This document shows, in pieces, positions 1-11,400 of a DNA stretch of 64,000 nucleotides. The notes under the pieces were generated by a model that saw only the letters and a program-made list of their open reading frames with translations, had not been told where the DNA came from and made no database searches. Each line of letters opens with the position of its first letter. Position 1 is the stretch's first letter. This DNA comes from Melanocharis versteri (Eukaryota; Chordata; Aves; Passeriformes; Melanocharitidae): assembly GCA_013397845.1 (NCBI GenBank), contig VZTG01010081.1:695522-759521 (forward strand), in the 5' to 3' direction. A program made the position numbers and the translations under genes.

Positions 1-1146
1 GGCTTAACTACTTGACTTGTTACTTGACACTGAAACTAAATCCTTGAATGCAAAGAGCAAGCTATACCTCAGTTAATTCTCAAGCAGCCAAAGAAAAATA
101 CCTCTGATCTCAGTGTCAGTCAAGACAAGTAAAGGAATGTTACTGTCTACTGGTAATATTAATTCTTTTAGCATTCACTTGATGGCAAGAGGTACTGCCT
201 CCCAACTGGTATTATCCCAGTCTTAAAACTGTCTGAATTCAAGAGAAGCCTGATTGCATGCAAACCAACTGCCTTCTTTGTGAAGTGAAAATCATACCTC
301 TGTGAAGCTCTGCTTCCTACTTCACTACCACAGTTTAGCAGGAATCTTATGTATAAGTTTCTGCCAGCTTAAAAGAATGAGAATAACAAAGACAGCTGCT
401 GTCAAAACACCCATTGTGACTGAATCATTTAGTGATGCTGTCTGCTGTATGAAAGACTAAATCCTTCTGAAGGCAGTGATAGTTCAGGCTCAGAAACACA
501 AGATCAGTCTCTCTTTAAAAATACTTTGTGTGGTTATTTTTTAGGAAGTAAAACAATGAAAGATTACAGATGCATTTTAACCCCCCTACCACTATTACTA
601 ATGTAACTAGTAAGAGTTTTTACAATAAACGCTTCAGTTTCTGTCTGTTGGGGTTTTTTTACTGTTGTTTTTCACTATTGGTATTACTCATTGGTGGTCA
701 TGCATTGCTGAAGTGCATCACAGCATGTGAGGGCTTCCTTTAGATTAGCTAAAATCAAGAGGGACTCTAAAATGTGAAGCTTATATTGCAGGATAGCATT
801 ACCAAATTTTAAAATCAAATTTGAGTTATTTGAGGAATAGTTGTAATTGATAATTTTACAGTGGGTCCTGAGAACCAATACCACTGCTTATTGGATAACT
901 AAATGTGGACTCCTGTCAAAATTAGAAGTGGGTAGAATATATCCCAAAGCTGAGGAAATCTTTTAGCATTTTATATTCTAATGTAAAAACACCATTAATG
1001 CTGTTTAAAAAAAGATAGCTAAATTTGAGGAATAGCTTATGTAAGGTAGGGTTTTTTTATGATCCACATATTACAAGTATAATTTAGCTTTTAGAGAATT
1101 GCTGAAATGTTCTGGTCAATGTGTTTGGGTTTTCAATCCATTTTAG
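1..1146. other. CINP: Intron of CINP (no exon seen)
   Basis: This AT-rich stretch precedes the terminal CINP exon and ends in a splice acceptor (TTTTAG at 1141-1146). I looked for the preceding CINP exon, which in human encodes a Tyr/His/Gly-rich stretch and a conserved FHTWP motif, and did not find it, so that exon should lie to the left of the window. Nothing else is recognisable. Confidence 0.6.
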
Positions 1147-1349
1147 ATGAGGTTTCTCTGAAGCTCTCTGAAATGTACAAGAAGGAACTACAACTCAAGC
1201 AAACAATTGTACAAGATATTGCTCATTCTGCTGACCAGGATCTGATGATGGTGTATTTATCATCATGGTTGTACCAGCCTTACATTGAGAACAGCAGCAT
1301 GCTGCTGCTCGAAGCCATGCTGCTGGAAACGGGACACAGGCAGTGCTAG
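1147..1349 (+). CDS. CINP: CINP terminal coding exon (3' partial gene)
   Basis: CINP (cyclin-dependent kinase 2-interacting protein) is a small nuclear protein reported to bind CDK2/cyclin and Cdc7 and to take part in replication and ATR-ATRIP checkpoint signalling. This exon encodes the last 67 residues. Recognisable stretches are EVSLKLSEMYKKELQLKQT, the helix DIAHSADQDLMMVYLSSWLY, QPYIEN, and the terminal block LEAMLLETGHRQC followed by TAG. They match the human C-terminus (LESMLLETGHRAL) closely and without gaps. The acceptor TTTTAG fits a codon split after its first base, as expected for the human Tyr/Asp codon. The exon is intact. Earlier exons are outside the window. The gene runs tail-to-tail with ZNF839, the human arrangement. 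Confidence 0.92.
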
Positions 1350-2100
1350 AATTCCAAAGGTTACATGGCTGGCTTCTAGTGATGCTTACACGAAACTGAA
1401 CTGGCAAATTGCAAGGCTTACCAAGTAAGTTGATTTTTTGTAAAACTTATTAAAAATATTTTTCTCTATTTGTATTCCTTACTTTGTCTCAGCTGATGCT
1501 CCTTTTCCTTTGTGGGACAATCTAGTTTTGGTTGCTTTTATCTATTTTAAGGGCAACACAGAGGCTACAGGTAGGAGGCTAAGTCCTCTATAATCAGAAA
1601 GAGGTAAGCACTGCTTGGTGGTCTGGGGGGATTCGATGCATATAGAAGCTACAGCAAAAATTGTTACTTCCTCCCAAGTCTGGACAGCCTAGAGTACCTA
1701 CACGGTCCCTTTTGCCATAGAAATTTAGCACTTCTTGATCTTTTGTGGGGTTTTTTTGCATGAATTAACAGAGCAAATGTTTTTGTACTTGCTTTATAAG
1801 TGGAGGAAAGCACTAAAGGAAGAATGCAAAAGGATCCACATTGTTTGGTATGTGGTTTTGAAATACTCTTGCAAACAATAGTGTAAATTCTGGTTTGGTT
1901 TTGATTCTGGTGTTGTTGGGTACATCACCCTCGAAGAGGGATCCAAGCCTGAACCAGCATCCGGGGAAGGTTTAGTACAACTCAGCATTCCACAGTCGTT
2001 ACATAAGAAGGTCTTGTTCCTTTTAATTAATTTTAACTTTTTTTTTTAAAGAGATGTTTCATGAAAGCATCTGTTGAATAAAACAAAACCTGCTTTAGTC
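1350..2100 (+). other. CINP: CINP 3' untranslated region with candidate poly(A) signal
   Basis: Non-coding sequence follows the CINP stop. The first good AATAAA on the + strand lies at 2077-2082, which would give a 3' UTR of about 750 bases. A sequence resembling a splice donor (CCAAGTAAGT, about 1420-1429) lies inside it and could mark an alternative 3' exon, but I recognise no coding sequence there. The poly(A) assignment rests on the hexamer alone. Confidence 0.45.
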
Positions 2101-4099
2101 AAGGCTGTATCCCATCTTGTTTGCTCCCTGTCATAGGGCTCAGTGTTTTTCCTTGGGTTGCTGTTGTCAAGTGATTTTGGTTTGAAGGTGTGTCCTTCTG
2201 TACTGATGGAAAAAGCAGGGTCACTTACCTAATTAGCTCCAAGCTGAAACCTTGTAAGCTTAGTAAGGGAAATTCAACAGTTTCCTGCAGTAACAGGACA
2301 GACAGACATGAATTGAAAAGTCTTCTTGAAATGCTGCTCTGTTGAACAATGAGGTCGTTTCTGGCAGCTAATAAGAGTTCTATTCTTAGCCCACAATTCC
2401 AGCATCTAAAAAGAAATTCTGCTGTAGCTCAAGGAGAATACAGTTAGGAACAGCTTTGTTGGGTTTTGTTATTTATTCGTTGGAAGTGTTCCACTTAGTT
2501 TAACAGCCACCTTAATTCATCTGAGTAGGGCCAGACCTGTGTCACTATGGAAACATCTCAGTACTTCAAAAATATTTTCCAAGGAGAAAAGATTGGTTCA
2601 CATATAGAATTGTTCTTTTAAGATGAGAGTAGGTGTATTGTATTTCCCAGCATGTGCAAATTGATAGGGAAGGCAAAGTTGAAGCAAGTTTTCATTTTCT
2701 GCACAGGTGGAAATTGTGGTTTGTTCTCATTTCTTAAGAGGAAAGAAGCTCTTCAGGAAGGGGTCTTCATATTCACAGACCCTCTTGCTTATTGACTGCT
2801 GTTGGACATTGGAAGATTACTGCAAAATCATTGCAGAGATGTTTTGTCATTCTAGCTCTAAGCAGTTGATGGTTATATTTGTAGCCCTCAGATATAATTA
2901 TTAGACAGTACAAAAGAGTATCATAAGGAATTGCTCACTGCAATCAAAGACTTTGAAAGACCAGCAGAACTTTGCTTTGTATACTACCTTCACTTACAAG
3001 GTAGGTCTGTATTGTCTGGCAATTACCACCTCCTAAAAAAAGAGGGAAAAAAACCCAAAACAAATAGTAACTCATTAATGTACAGTGTCTTTCACAACTA
3101 CTCATAAAAGGCAACATTTTGGGTAACCAAATTAATCTTCTACGTACGCAACCAAGAAAAAAATCCACCAAACAAAAAAGCCTAATCTGTAAATTGTCTC
3201 CTCTTTTGTTCAGGTTAAATTTTAGTGTTTTTCTTCAGTAACAATACCATGAAAAAAATCAGTGTTCATACTCTATTAAAGAACAATTCTCCTGCCCTTG
3301 GCAGATTTGTCCGATTGTCCCAGTAGTTGCATCTATTCAGCAATGAGGTGACACGCACATTTTAAGGATATGTTACCACTTTTCAGTAATGTCTGCTCAT
3401 TTAATGCTGTTCTTTTTCACCTGCTAAACTTCTTGAAAGAAAAGATGGTGCATTGGACAAGATGCTGGTAGGAGGTCTCCACAAAAATATAATCTGATCC
3501 AAGGATCATATTGAAAGGATGACAAAAATTCGAGTAATTTGCCAGGTTTTCTCCCTGCCTAGAGAGATGGTCCCTTTGTATTATGATTAAACAGTACAAA
3601 GTAGTGTGGAGTTACTAGGAAGGTCAAAGTGTAGAACTGATAAAGGATGCATCATCTGAAAGGAAAATAAAAGTATAATACCAATCTAACAAAAACAGGC
3701 CATGACAGACTAAAGCAAAAAAAGAATTTGGTACCTCATTAAGGAAAATTAGATCACTACTTATGCACCTTCCCTTTTATGTCTATGTAACAGCAATTTT
3801 TAAAGGTGTGGCTGAACATTAGACAAGCAACTTAAATACATTCCCAACTGTTCAGTACAAATCAGATCTTGTTTGAGGCTATTTTTGTCTCTTAACTCAG
3901 TGAATGCTTATTTCAGTAAGGATCACCTCGGCTGTCACATTGTTCCCGGAATGTACAAGTGTGGATTATACTTAAAACTGCCCATTTTTCCAGGCAGATT
4001 TATGTACATCAAGTCTAGATGCTAATGAATATTCAAGATAGCTTTTAAAAAGCATAATAACAGTGTTTTGTAATCTCAGTGGCACAGAAAATGCACATT
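2101..4099. other. Intergenic spacer between CINP and ZNF839 3' ends
   Basis: AT-rich sequence between two convergent genes. No conserved coding exon, RNA gene or recognisable transposon was seen. The short open frames here have no homology that I recognise. Confidence 0.6.
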
Positions 4100-4480
4100 T
4101 TTAATATAGCTTTTATTTTACCCATATACAGCTTGCCAGTACACAGCACATCACTGCTGAACAGCAGTACAACTTACTGCATTTTTAGATGGCTAGAGAG
4201 AAAAGGAATTATGTAACAAAACGGAACAGTGCAAGTTCTAGGGTTGACAAGATTTCCACTTTCCACCCATCCCCAACATATAAAGCAAATAGAACAATGT
4301 TAATTCTAGAATTTTTGGTTGCAATGCTGCTAGATTTATATAAACATAAGTTATAAAAAGTACAGGGCATAGAAACAGTTTACAAATAAGTTAAATTTCA
4401 ATTATCTCAGTATTCACATTAGAAAAATATACATTTTATAATCAGTCTTTTCCAGAAGAAAGCTTATAGGGTTTTCTAAT
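4100..4480 (-). other. ZNF839: ZNF839 3' untranslated region and poly(A) signal
   Basis: On the minus strand, AATAAA lies at 4112-4117, about 365 bases beyond the ZNF839 stop codon. This is a plausible end for the transcript and would give a short 3' UTR. The call rests on the hexamer and its position. Confidence 0.55.
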
Positions 4481-5472
4481 TTATGGCTCCAATTCACTTT
4501 GCGAGAGCAAAATATCTTCACTTTGGCCACCTGCTTCCATTGCCAGTAGTGCTTCCACTGTTTCCAAAGGTATCCCTTCGGGTGTGCGAATGTGCATTGT
4601 CGTACCATTGGAATCAGTCACAATAACAATGCCTTCTGCCTGAGACAAAACAGCAGTGTCTGGATGAGACAAGATAAGCCCATCTGAAGTCTGAATAAAA
4701 ATCTGTTCGTGTCCCTGAGACAAAAAATCATGGCTCTCATCAGAAATCTCAAAAGCTACAGTTTCATCTACAGTAACTGTATTTGCCAGCTCGTGTGCTT
4801 CCTCTGTCCCACAAGAATATTCACTCTGGTTTTTGAAAGCATTTTCCTGGTTCCCATGAGCAGACAGGGAGGCTCCCTGGACAACGTTCTGGTGCGACTC
4901 AGCCTGAGCACTGTGAGGGTAGTTTATTGGCACAACGTTTGTTGAAAAAACTTTTTCAAGTTCCTTTATCTCGTCAGTCATATCAGCATTATGGAGTTGC
5001 TCCGAATGTTCTTTAATTGCAAAATTAGGGTTTTCTTCTTGCAGTTCCTGATATTTTGGATTGTGACCATTTTCTTCACTCGTTGGTAGGCCAGCGCTCT
5101 GACTGGCCACTGCCTGCTCTGACACGGAGCTGCGGAGTTCGGGAGCTGCCAGTCCCCCCGCCGCGTTCCCGCTCGCAAAGCGCGCCTGAACCAGCCCGGC
5201 TGAGCCGCCTGCTTCTGCAGGCAGCACGACTTCAGGGTGCAGCAGAGATGCTTCACCTGCCAGATCTGGTCCCTGTATGCTCACAGGCTGGGGATACTCT
5301 ATCCTCATTTCCACAGTTTGGGAGAAGGTACCTGAATTTTCACCATCGATTCTAACTCCTGAATCAGCAAGTGAATTATGTTCCTGTGCTCTCTGTAATG
5401 TACTTCCAGTTGTACAGCAAGTGATATGCCTATCTTCTGAAAGCAGGATTTCTCCATTTAATGGATTAAAAC
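4481..5472 (-). CDS. ZNF839: ZNF839 last coding exon
   Basis: The acceptor CTTTTTCAG precedes GTTTTAATCC. The first two bases complete a Gly codon begun in the previous exon, giving GFNPLNGE, which aligns with human GFSPPVN. The exon encodes about 329 residues of low-complexity, Ser/Glu-rich sequence and then the conserved C-terminal block: VAFEIS, ESHDFLSQGHEQIFIQTSDG, then TPEGIPLETVEALLAMEAGG. Stop codon at 4481-4483. Confidence 0.93.
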
Positions 5473-8400
5473 CTGAAAAAGGGAAAGAAATATTATTTTG
5501 TTGGGCAATCTAATACTGCATGCTAATAAAGTTATTTTTCAGCAATAATTTTGGAGGAAAAGCTAGATTACTTCCCTGCTTTGCTTCCCCCAAATTAGCA
5601 AACCTGAAGCACCTTACAGGAGTTTCACAGAACTTTCCAATGAGAAAGTCAGTATAAAAATATTTAAGGAATTTGTGCATAGTGATATTTTATCAAGTAT
5701 TTCTATATAAAGAGACTTTACATTAAGAGGCAGCATTTTTCTGCTAATCCTGAAAACAGCCGGGGCTGAAAGTCAAACTCAATTTTCTTCCATCTGTCAT
5801 GCAGCCAGTAACATTAAAAGATAAAGACTTTACCAGGCACAAACTTGTCAGCTGCTCATCCTCATCACCATTAGTAAGTTGATGGAAGCATTTAAACTTC
5901 TGTTTAAATTTCTGTTCCTAATCAAGCTCATCCTGGACTCAGACATATCATCAGGTTACTACATATTAATTAGTTGTGCTAAGAGACCCAACAGCACTTT
6001 CGTCCTGTGCCAGAAAAGGTAAAAACCCCAAGAAATGCAGTGTTCTACCAGTTACTTGACCTGGACCTGACCAGGGTCCCAAACCCTGAAGGTAGTTGAA
6101 CAGTAACTACTAAGCTGCAGTAGTATGAGCTGTCAGTCTTTATTATTAAAGGTCAAAAGGAACAAGCAGGTTGGTTTGGTTTTGGATTTTTTTTTTTGTT
6201 ATGAAAGATATCACTGCACAACAAAGGAGACCTAACACTGCAGAAAGGACTATTTTTAACATTTTGCACTGTAGACTACCAAACACTCAAATAGCAGGTG
6301 CAAGCAAAACATAATTTTAAAAACCCATTGCCCAGAAGAAAATCATAGTGCAGCAAGAAGTAACCATGGTCATGCAGAGAGCCTTTCAGAGAAAGAAAAT
6401 CTAACTGAGGGAAACAAAAATAACCATTGACTGAAAGACATGCAAAGGGCAAAAGCAAAGCAACACCAAAACAAGGTATTTACAAAGAGGATGGTACTGA
6501 CAGATTTCTCTTACTAGAGATTTACTTTCCTTTCACTGTTACCCTGCTAATCTGAAGGGCAGCAGGATGAAACACAAAGAAGGAATAAAAAGAAAGGCAA
6601 CCACCTGAAAACTGTGGTGCAAAATGGTGCCTCAATTCCAATACAAGATGTATTCCAATGATGGATACAGGACAGCCTACACCAGCTCTCCCTTTCCCCC
6701 AAGATCCACAAAGCTCTAGTAATTCTGCTATTGTAGCTGGCTGGGGCCAAGAGGAAGGACATGCACTCTGCTTCCTCTTCCTCTGCTCTCCCACAGCTGA
6801 CACAATGGTCATGCACTCAGAGGGACAGGACAGACAGGAAGCACACAGCAGAGGACAGTACTATGCTCATAAGTAGTATCAATAACTGATTATCATGCAA
6901 CCAGAATTGAGCTACTGCTGTCTGCATCATCTGTAACTTTTCCCTCCTCATGAGGCCTTTCCAATTAAACAGCTGCTTTGGAAGGACCTGGGAAGCAAGT
7001 TAAGAATTGAAACTTTAAGACAAAAACCACAGTAGCTTGAAGAACAAAGATTTGTTCAGCTCTTCCATGAACAGAACAGAACTGGAAAGTCTGAAGAGGT
7101 TACCATCTTTTTCAAACAGTGTACACAAATTCCCACTCTTTTCTTTCACTTCATCTTGGCTGGCATAAGCATTGTTCACATTCTCTCTTATGTCTTCTAA
7201 CTTGGTCCTTTTGGCTGGTGGCAACAGTTCTTCCCCTGAGCTCTGTCAATACAAGAGATGATTAACTGCTGCCCCTATTAACAGTTGACAATATTGGAAA
7301 AGATAACTGTGGGAACATCATGGCAGTGAACTGATGATCCTTGAAAACAGGATTTACACTAAAGGTCTTCCTAAAAGCTAAGGATTTAAACACAGTCCTC
7401 ACACTTTGCCAAAACCCAAGGGGAGGAAACACAGCTGTCTGCTAAAGCTGTAAACCGACTGAAGCTCATCAATTGACTTGTCAGAAAGAAAGAAAATGTT
7501 TTCACGCCCCTCTATCCACCACCAATTATCACAGCAATCACTTCTCCAGTGTCTGAGCCTGTTGTAGGTTAGGCCATTTCCTCTAAAACAGGTTGGAATC
7601 TGTGGAGCCCCCAGTTACCAGCACCTCAAAGAAGTTATTTTGTCCCTTTATCGAAGACCTGTAAGTCTTTGATATTCTGTCCTGAATGCTACCAAGTGTC
7701 TTCCCAAAGCACATACTTAGTGTGCAAGTTCATGTGCCCTGCTGTGATACCACAGCAGAGAGTACTTTCAGTATTTCTGAACACCACAAAAGCCTCACTT
7801 TAACACGACTCAGATAATACTAGCATGATTTTGTAAGGAATAATTATGTATTTTAAAAAGCTTTCATTTGTCTTATTTTCATTGTTAATTTTCACAAAGG
7901 TATTCCATACCTCAGCTAACCGTTTTTGTCCCAGTACGTCCACAGGCACTTGGTCACTAACCATTTTAATTACACATTGTGAACAAGAACCTGCACCTTG
8001 CATCTTCTGTTCTCCACTGAATACTTCTGTGATTCCTAGAGATTCAGCAACCTTTAAAAACAGATACAAGGAAAAAAGTAGAAGTTAGCCTCTCAGATCT
8101 GAATACATAAATGCTGAAATACAGATTAGTTTTCTTAAAACTGAACTAGAACTACATCATGTCTAGCCTGACAATCACCTCAGCTCAATGCAAGTATTTA
8201 GACTCCCACGTTTTCTACTAGCCTTCACACTGACACATGACCTTCATCTGAAGGTGACTGCTAACAGGCAAACTTGAAAGAATTATGGTTATATACAGAA
8301 TCCAGAAACAGTTACTCAGAGCAGTGTTTAATAAAGATTATTGAGGCTCTCCATCATATTAAAAAACATTTAAGTCTTCCTGTTTAGAGTATCTCTGCGT

Positions 8401-11400
8401 AGTTAAGGATTTCCCCCCTCCTCACATTCCATTCCTGTGCTTCATCCTTACGTAGGTGTGCTACTATCCAGTTTCTCAAGGCTAGGTTGTTTTGGGGTTT
8501 GGTTTAGTCTTGTTTCTCTTTTTTAAAGAGCATCATTCTATATTAAGAATGCACATGAACACAGAAGCAAGAAAGAGGTTCCATGTGTCTTTCCAGATAC
8601 AGCTCCATAAACAATGAATCTGGAGTCACTGAAATAATAGTTGGCAGTTTTATTAATTTAGTCACTACCTTTCACGTTTGTTAGTGTGACTGTCAACTGC
8701 ATAGATGCATTCAATTTGCCCTCATTTTGCAATGAAATTTCTTATCTCTTTATATTAAGGTCACTCATTTTAAATATAGGCCCCCTCCTTCCTGATCAAA
8801 CATCAGGATGTACTTTTATTAGTGATTAATGCTAAATACACCTTGCAGTAACATGCAGCTTGATACTACCCTAGATATGCAAGGCAGGTACCAGCACTGC
8901 TAGAACTGCTTTTTATCTTTCTAGTTGTATCCACTGACAGAAACTAGAATTGTAGCTTTATTATAGATTTCTTTTTCTTCTTGGTAAATTGCTGGACTTT
9001 TTACAATAATGTCTATTTTTGCTAATTAAAAATAATGTTATTTTCAAATAAATTTACCTGCATGAGAAAGCTTATCAGAGAAAATTAAAAATGCAAGGCA
9101 TCTAAAATAAAGCAAGCAAACAAACCAACCAATCATAGTTCCAAACAGAGTGTTTTATTACCTTAGCATCTTTTATTTCAACAGGCTGCTGGCAACTCAC
9201 AGAATCAGAATTACTGAGGTGATCATAAGCCATTTTCTTTACCATGTTATGCAAGTCTTCAAATTCCCTATACACATCTGGAAAGTAAGCTTTGGCTGGA
9301 TATCCTTTTTCCACCTAGGAATAAGAGGAGAATAAAAAAGGGCTTGCTTCTCCCTGCCTATACTTTAAAAAAAGATGAAATTAAGATCTGTCAATTTTGT
9401 CCTGTTCACCATTTTAAAATAGAAACATTCAAGTCAAAAGACTATGGAATATTCAAAATGCCACTGAACCAGACAGCAAAAAGCAAGGCTTTGAGTTGAG
9501 ACCTACCAGAGTTTTGCCTGTGTAAGGCTGAAGTGATGTGTGGAACATCTACATGCTGCACAATGCTAATTTAGGAAATTCAATTACGTCTCTAAAGGAA
9601 TCTTTTTGTGTATACTAATGGAAGTATCCCTAAAATAATTTAATATTTTTACATAAAAACTCACCTTCATCAACAGAAATTCATACACCGTAACAAGCTT
9701 TGTAAGACGTGGGAGAGCCAGCTCCATTAAGTCTTCATTATCACATTGTTGTATTAGCTGTGAAAACCCAGAATGAGATTATTAGGAAAAAGCAGCCCAC
9801 ACATTATGCACCCCGTTTTCAGAACATAAAATATCGCTACTTTTTTCCGAAAGATATGCTCTATGTTTAGGCAGCTTTAAGAATAGATGCAAACTAACTC
9901 TAAAATGGGGTAAGTTACAAAACCTCAGAATAGCCACTACTCATGTACAGACAAAACTCAGTCCCACAAATGTTGCCAATTCAGAGAAAGAACAGCAACC
10001 TCAGTAGCTTTAGTAGCCATAAAGGATCTACAACACACAGAAAACAAAGAACAAGTTGTATTAGTTGGATTTTAATCCCCATTCTATCCTCCCCCAAGGC
10101 CTTCTTTGTGGGTTTGTTTTGGTTTTTTGGTTTTTTTTTTAATTATTATTTCTTTTACTGTGTTGGAGGAGATATGTAGACTGAGTTCCCATTTTCCCTT
10201 TTTCCAGTGTTCTGTTAGAAGTATTTTTTTCTCAAAAGACAACTTAATGTTTTCTTCTTAGAAGCCATCTAAGGCTTTCAACTTGTCCATACACGAGGAT
10301 GTAAAAAAAAAATCTTTTTTGAAAATGATTCATTGAAAATAAGTGATTTAAAAAAAAAAAGGAAAAAAAAATAGGGCAGGGGGAAAAATACTTGTGAAGT
10401 AATTGCAGAACAGAACCATACCTCTTTTAACCTAGCTTTTCTTCTGAATACATTGTGTTCTGCTGACACACTACTAAGTGACTTTGAAGGGGACTGACCA
10501 GGTCTGCTAAGCCTTCCAGAACACCTGGATCTTCCACCCATCCTGGCTCGACCACGTCTCTTTGGTCGTCTGGATCTTCCAGTTCCTTTTGGTGTTACAG
10601 GTCCCCGGTGCCCTGAACTGCTTTCATTTGGTTGTTCTGCCAGGAAGTGTCTGCTTTCCTTGGACTCTGAAGCCTTAATTAAAAGGAAAAGTATTTATTC
10701 ACCATTTTAAACAGTTTTGAGGAAGACAATTTTATAATTAAGTTTGTCATCTATGCAAACAATAAATAGCATATTAAAAAAATGCAAAGCTGGATACCAG
10801 CATAACTTGAAAAGAAAGTTGTGGAATAAATCTAACACATTAATAAGACTGCTACTTCTGCATCACATATACACCATTATTTGCAAAGTTAGCATTTTTG
10901 AACCACAGGATGTCATAAAAAATAAAGAGATTAAATAAACATAATGGAAGAGGTGTTTTATGTGGGTTAAATACATTTAATATTTTTGAAGTAAAACATA
11001 TCCTCTTTAGATAAAGAAGTTGTAGAAATAAAACTTAATTAGCAGTAAAATATACTCAAAGAATAATTTGGGTTTTATTGTAACCACGTCAAAGCATGAA
11101 GACTTTATACAAAAGACAAAAACTCTGACACCATGAACAGTGACAAGCCCAGTAATTAAATATCAAAATGTACTGCCCAGTTTCCACATTTCAAAATCCT
11201 GTCTTCCCTAGGAACACAGCTAGGAAGTAGCTTCTTTTACAAGATCACACAGAAAGTCAAAGTACATTTTATATGTTTAACTTATCATTATACTTTCAGT
11301 GTAAAACTTTTTAACTGTTCAAAGCAGTGATTTCTTACTTAAACATCTTCCCTTCCAAGCTAGAATTTCCAGGAATGTTCCAGCATCTTTCAAAAAATGA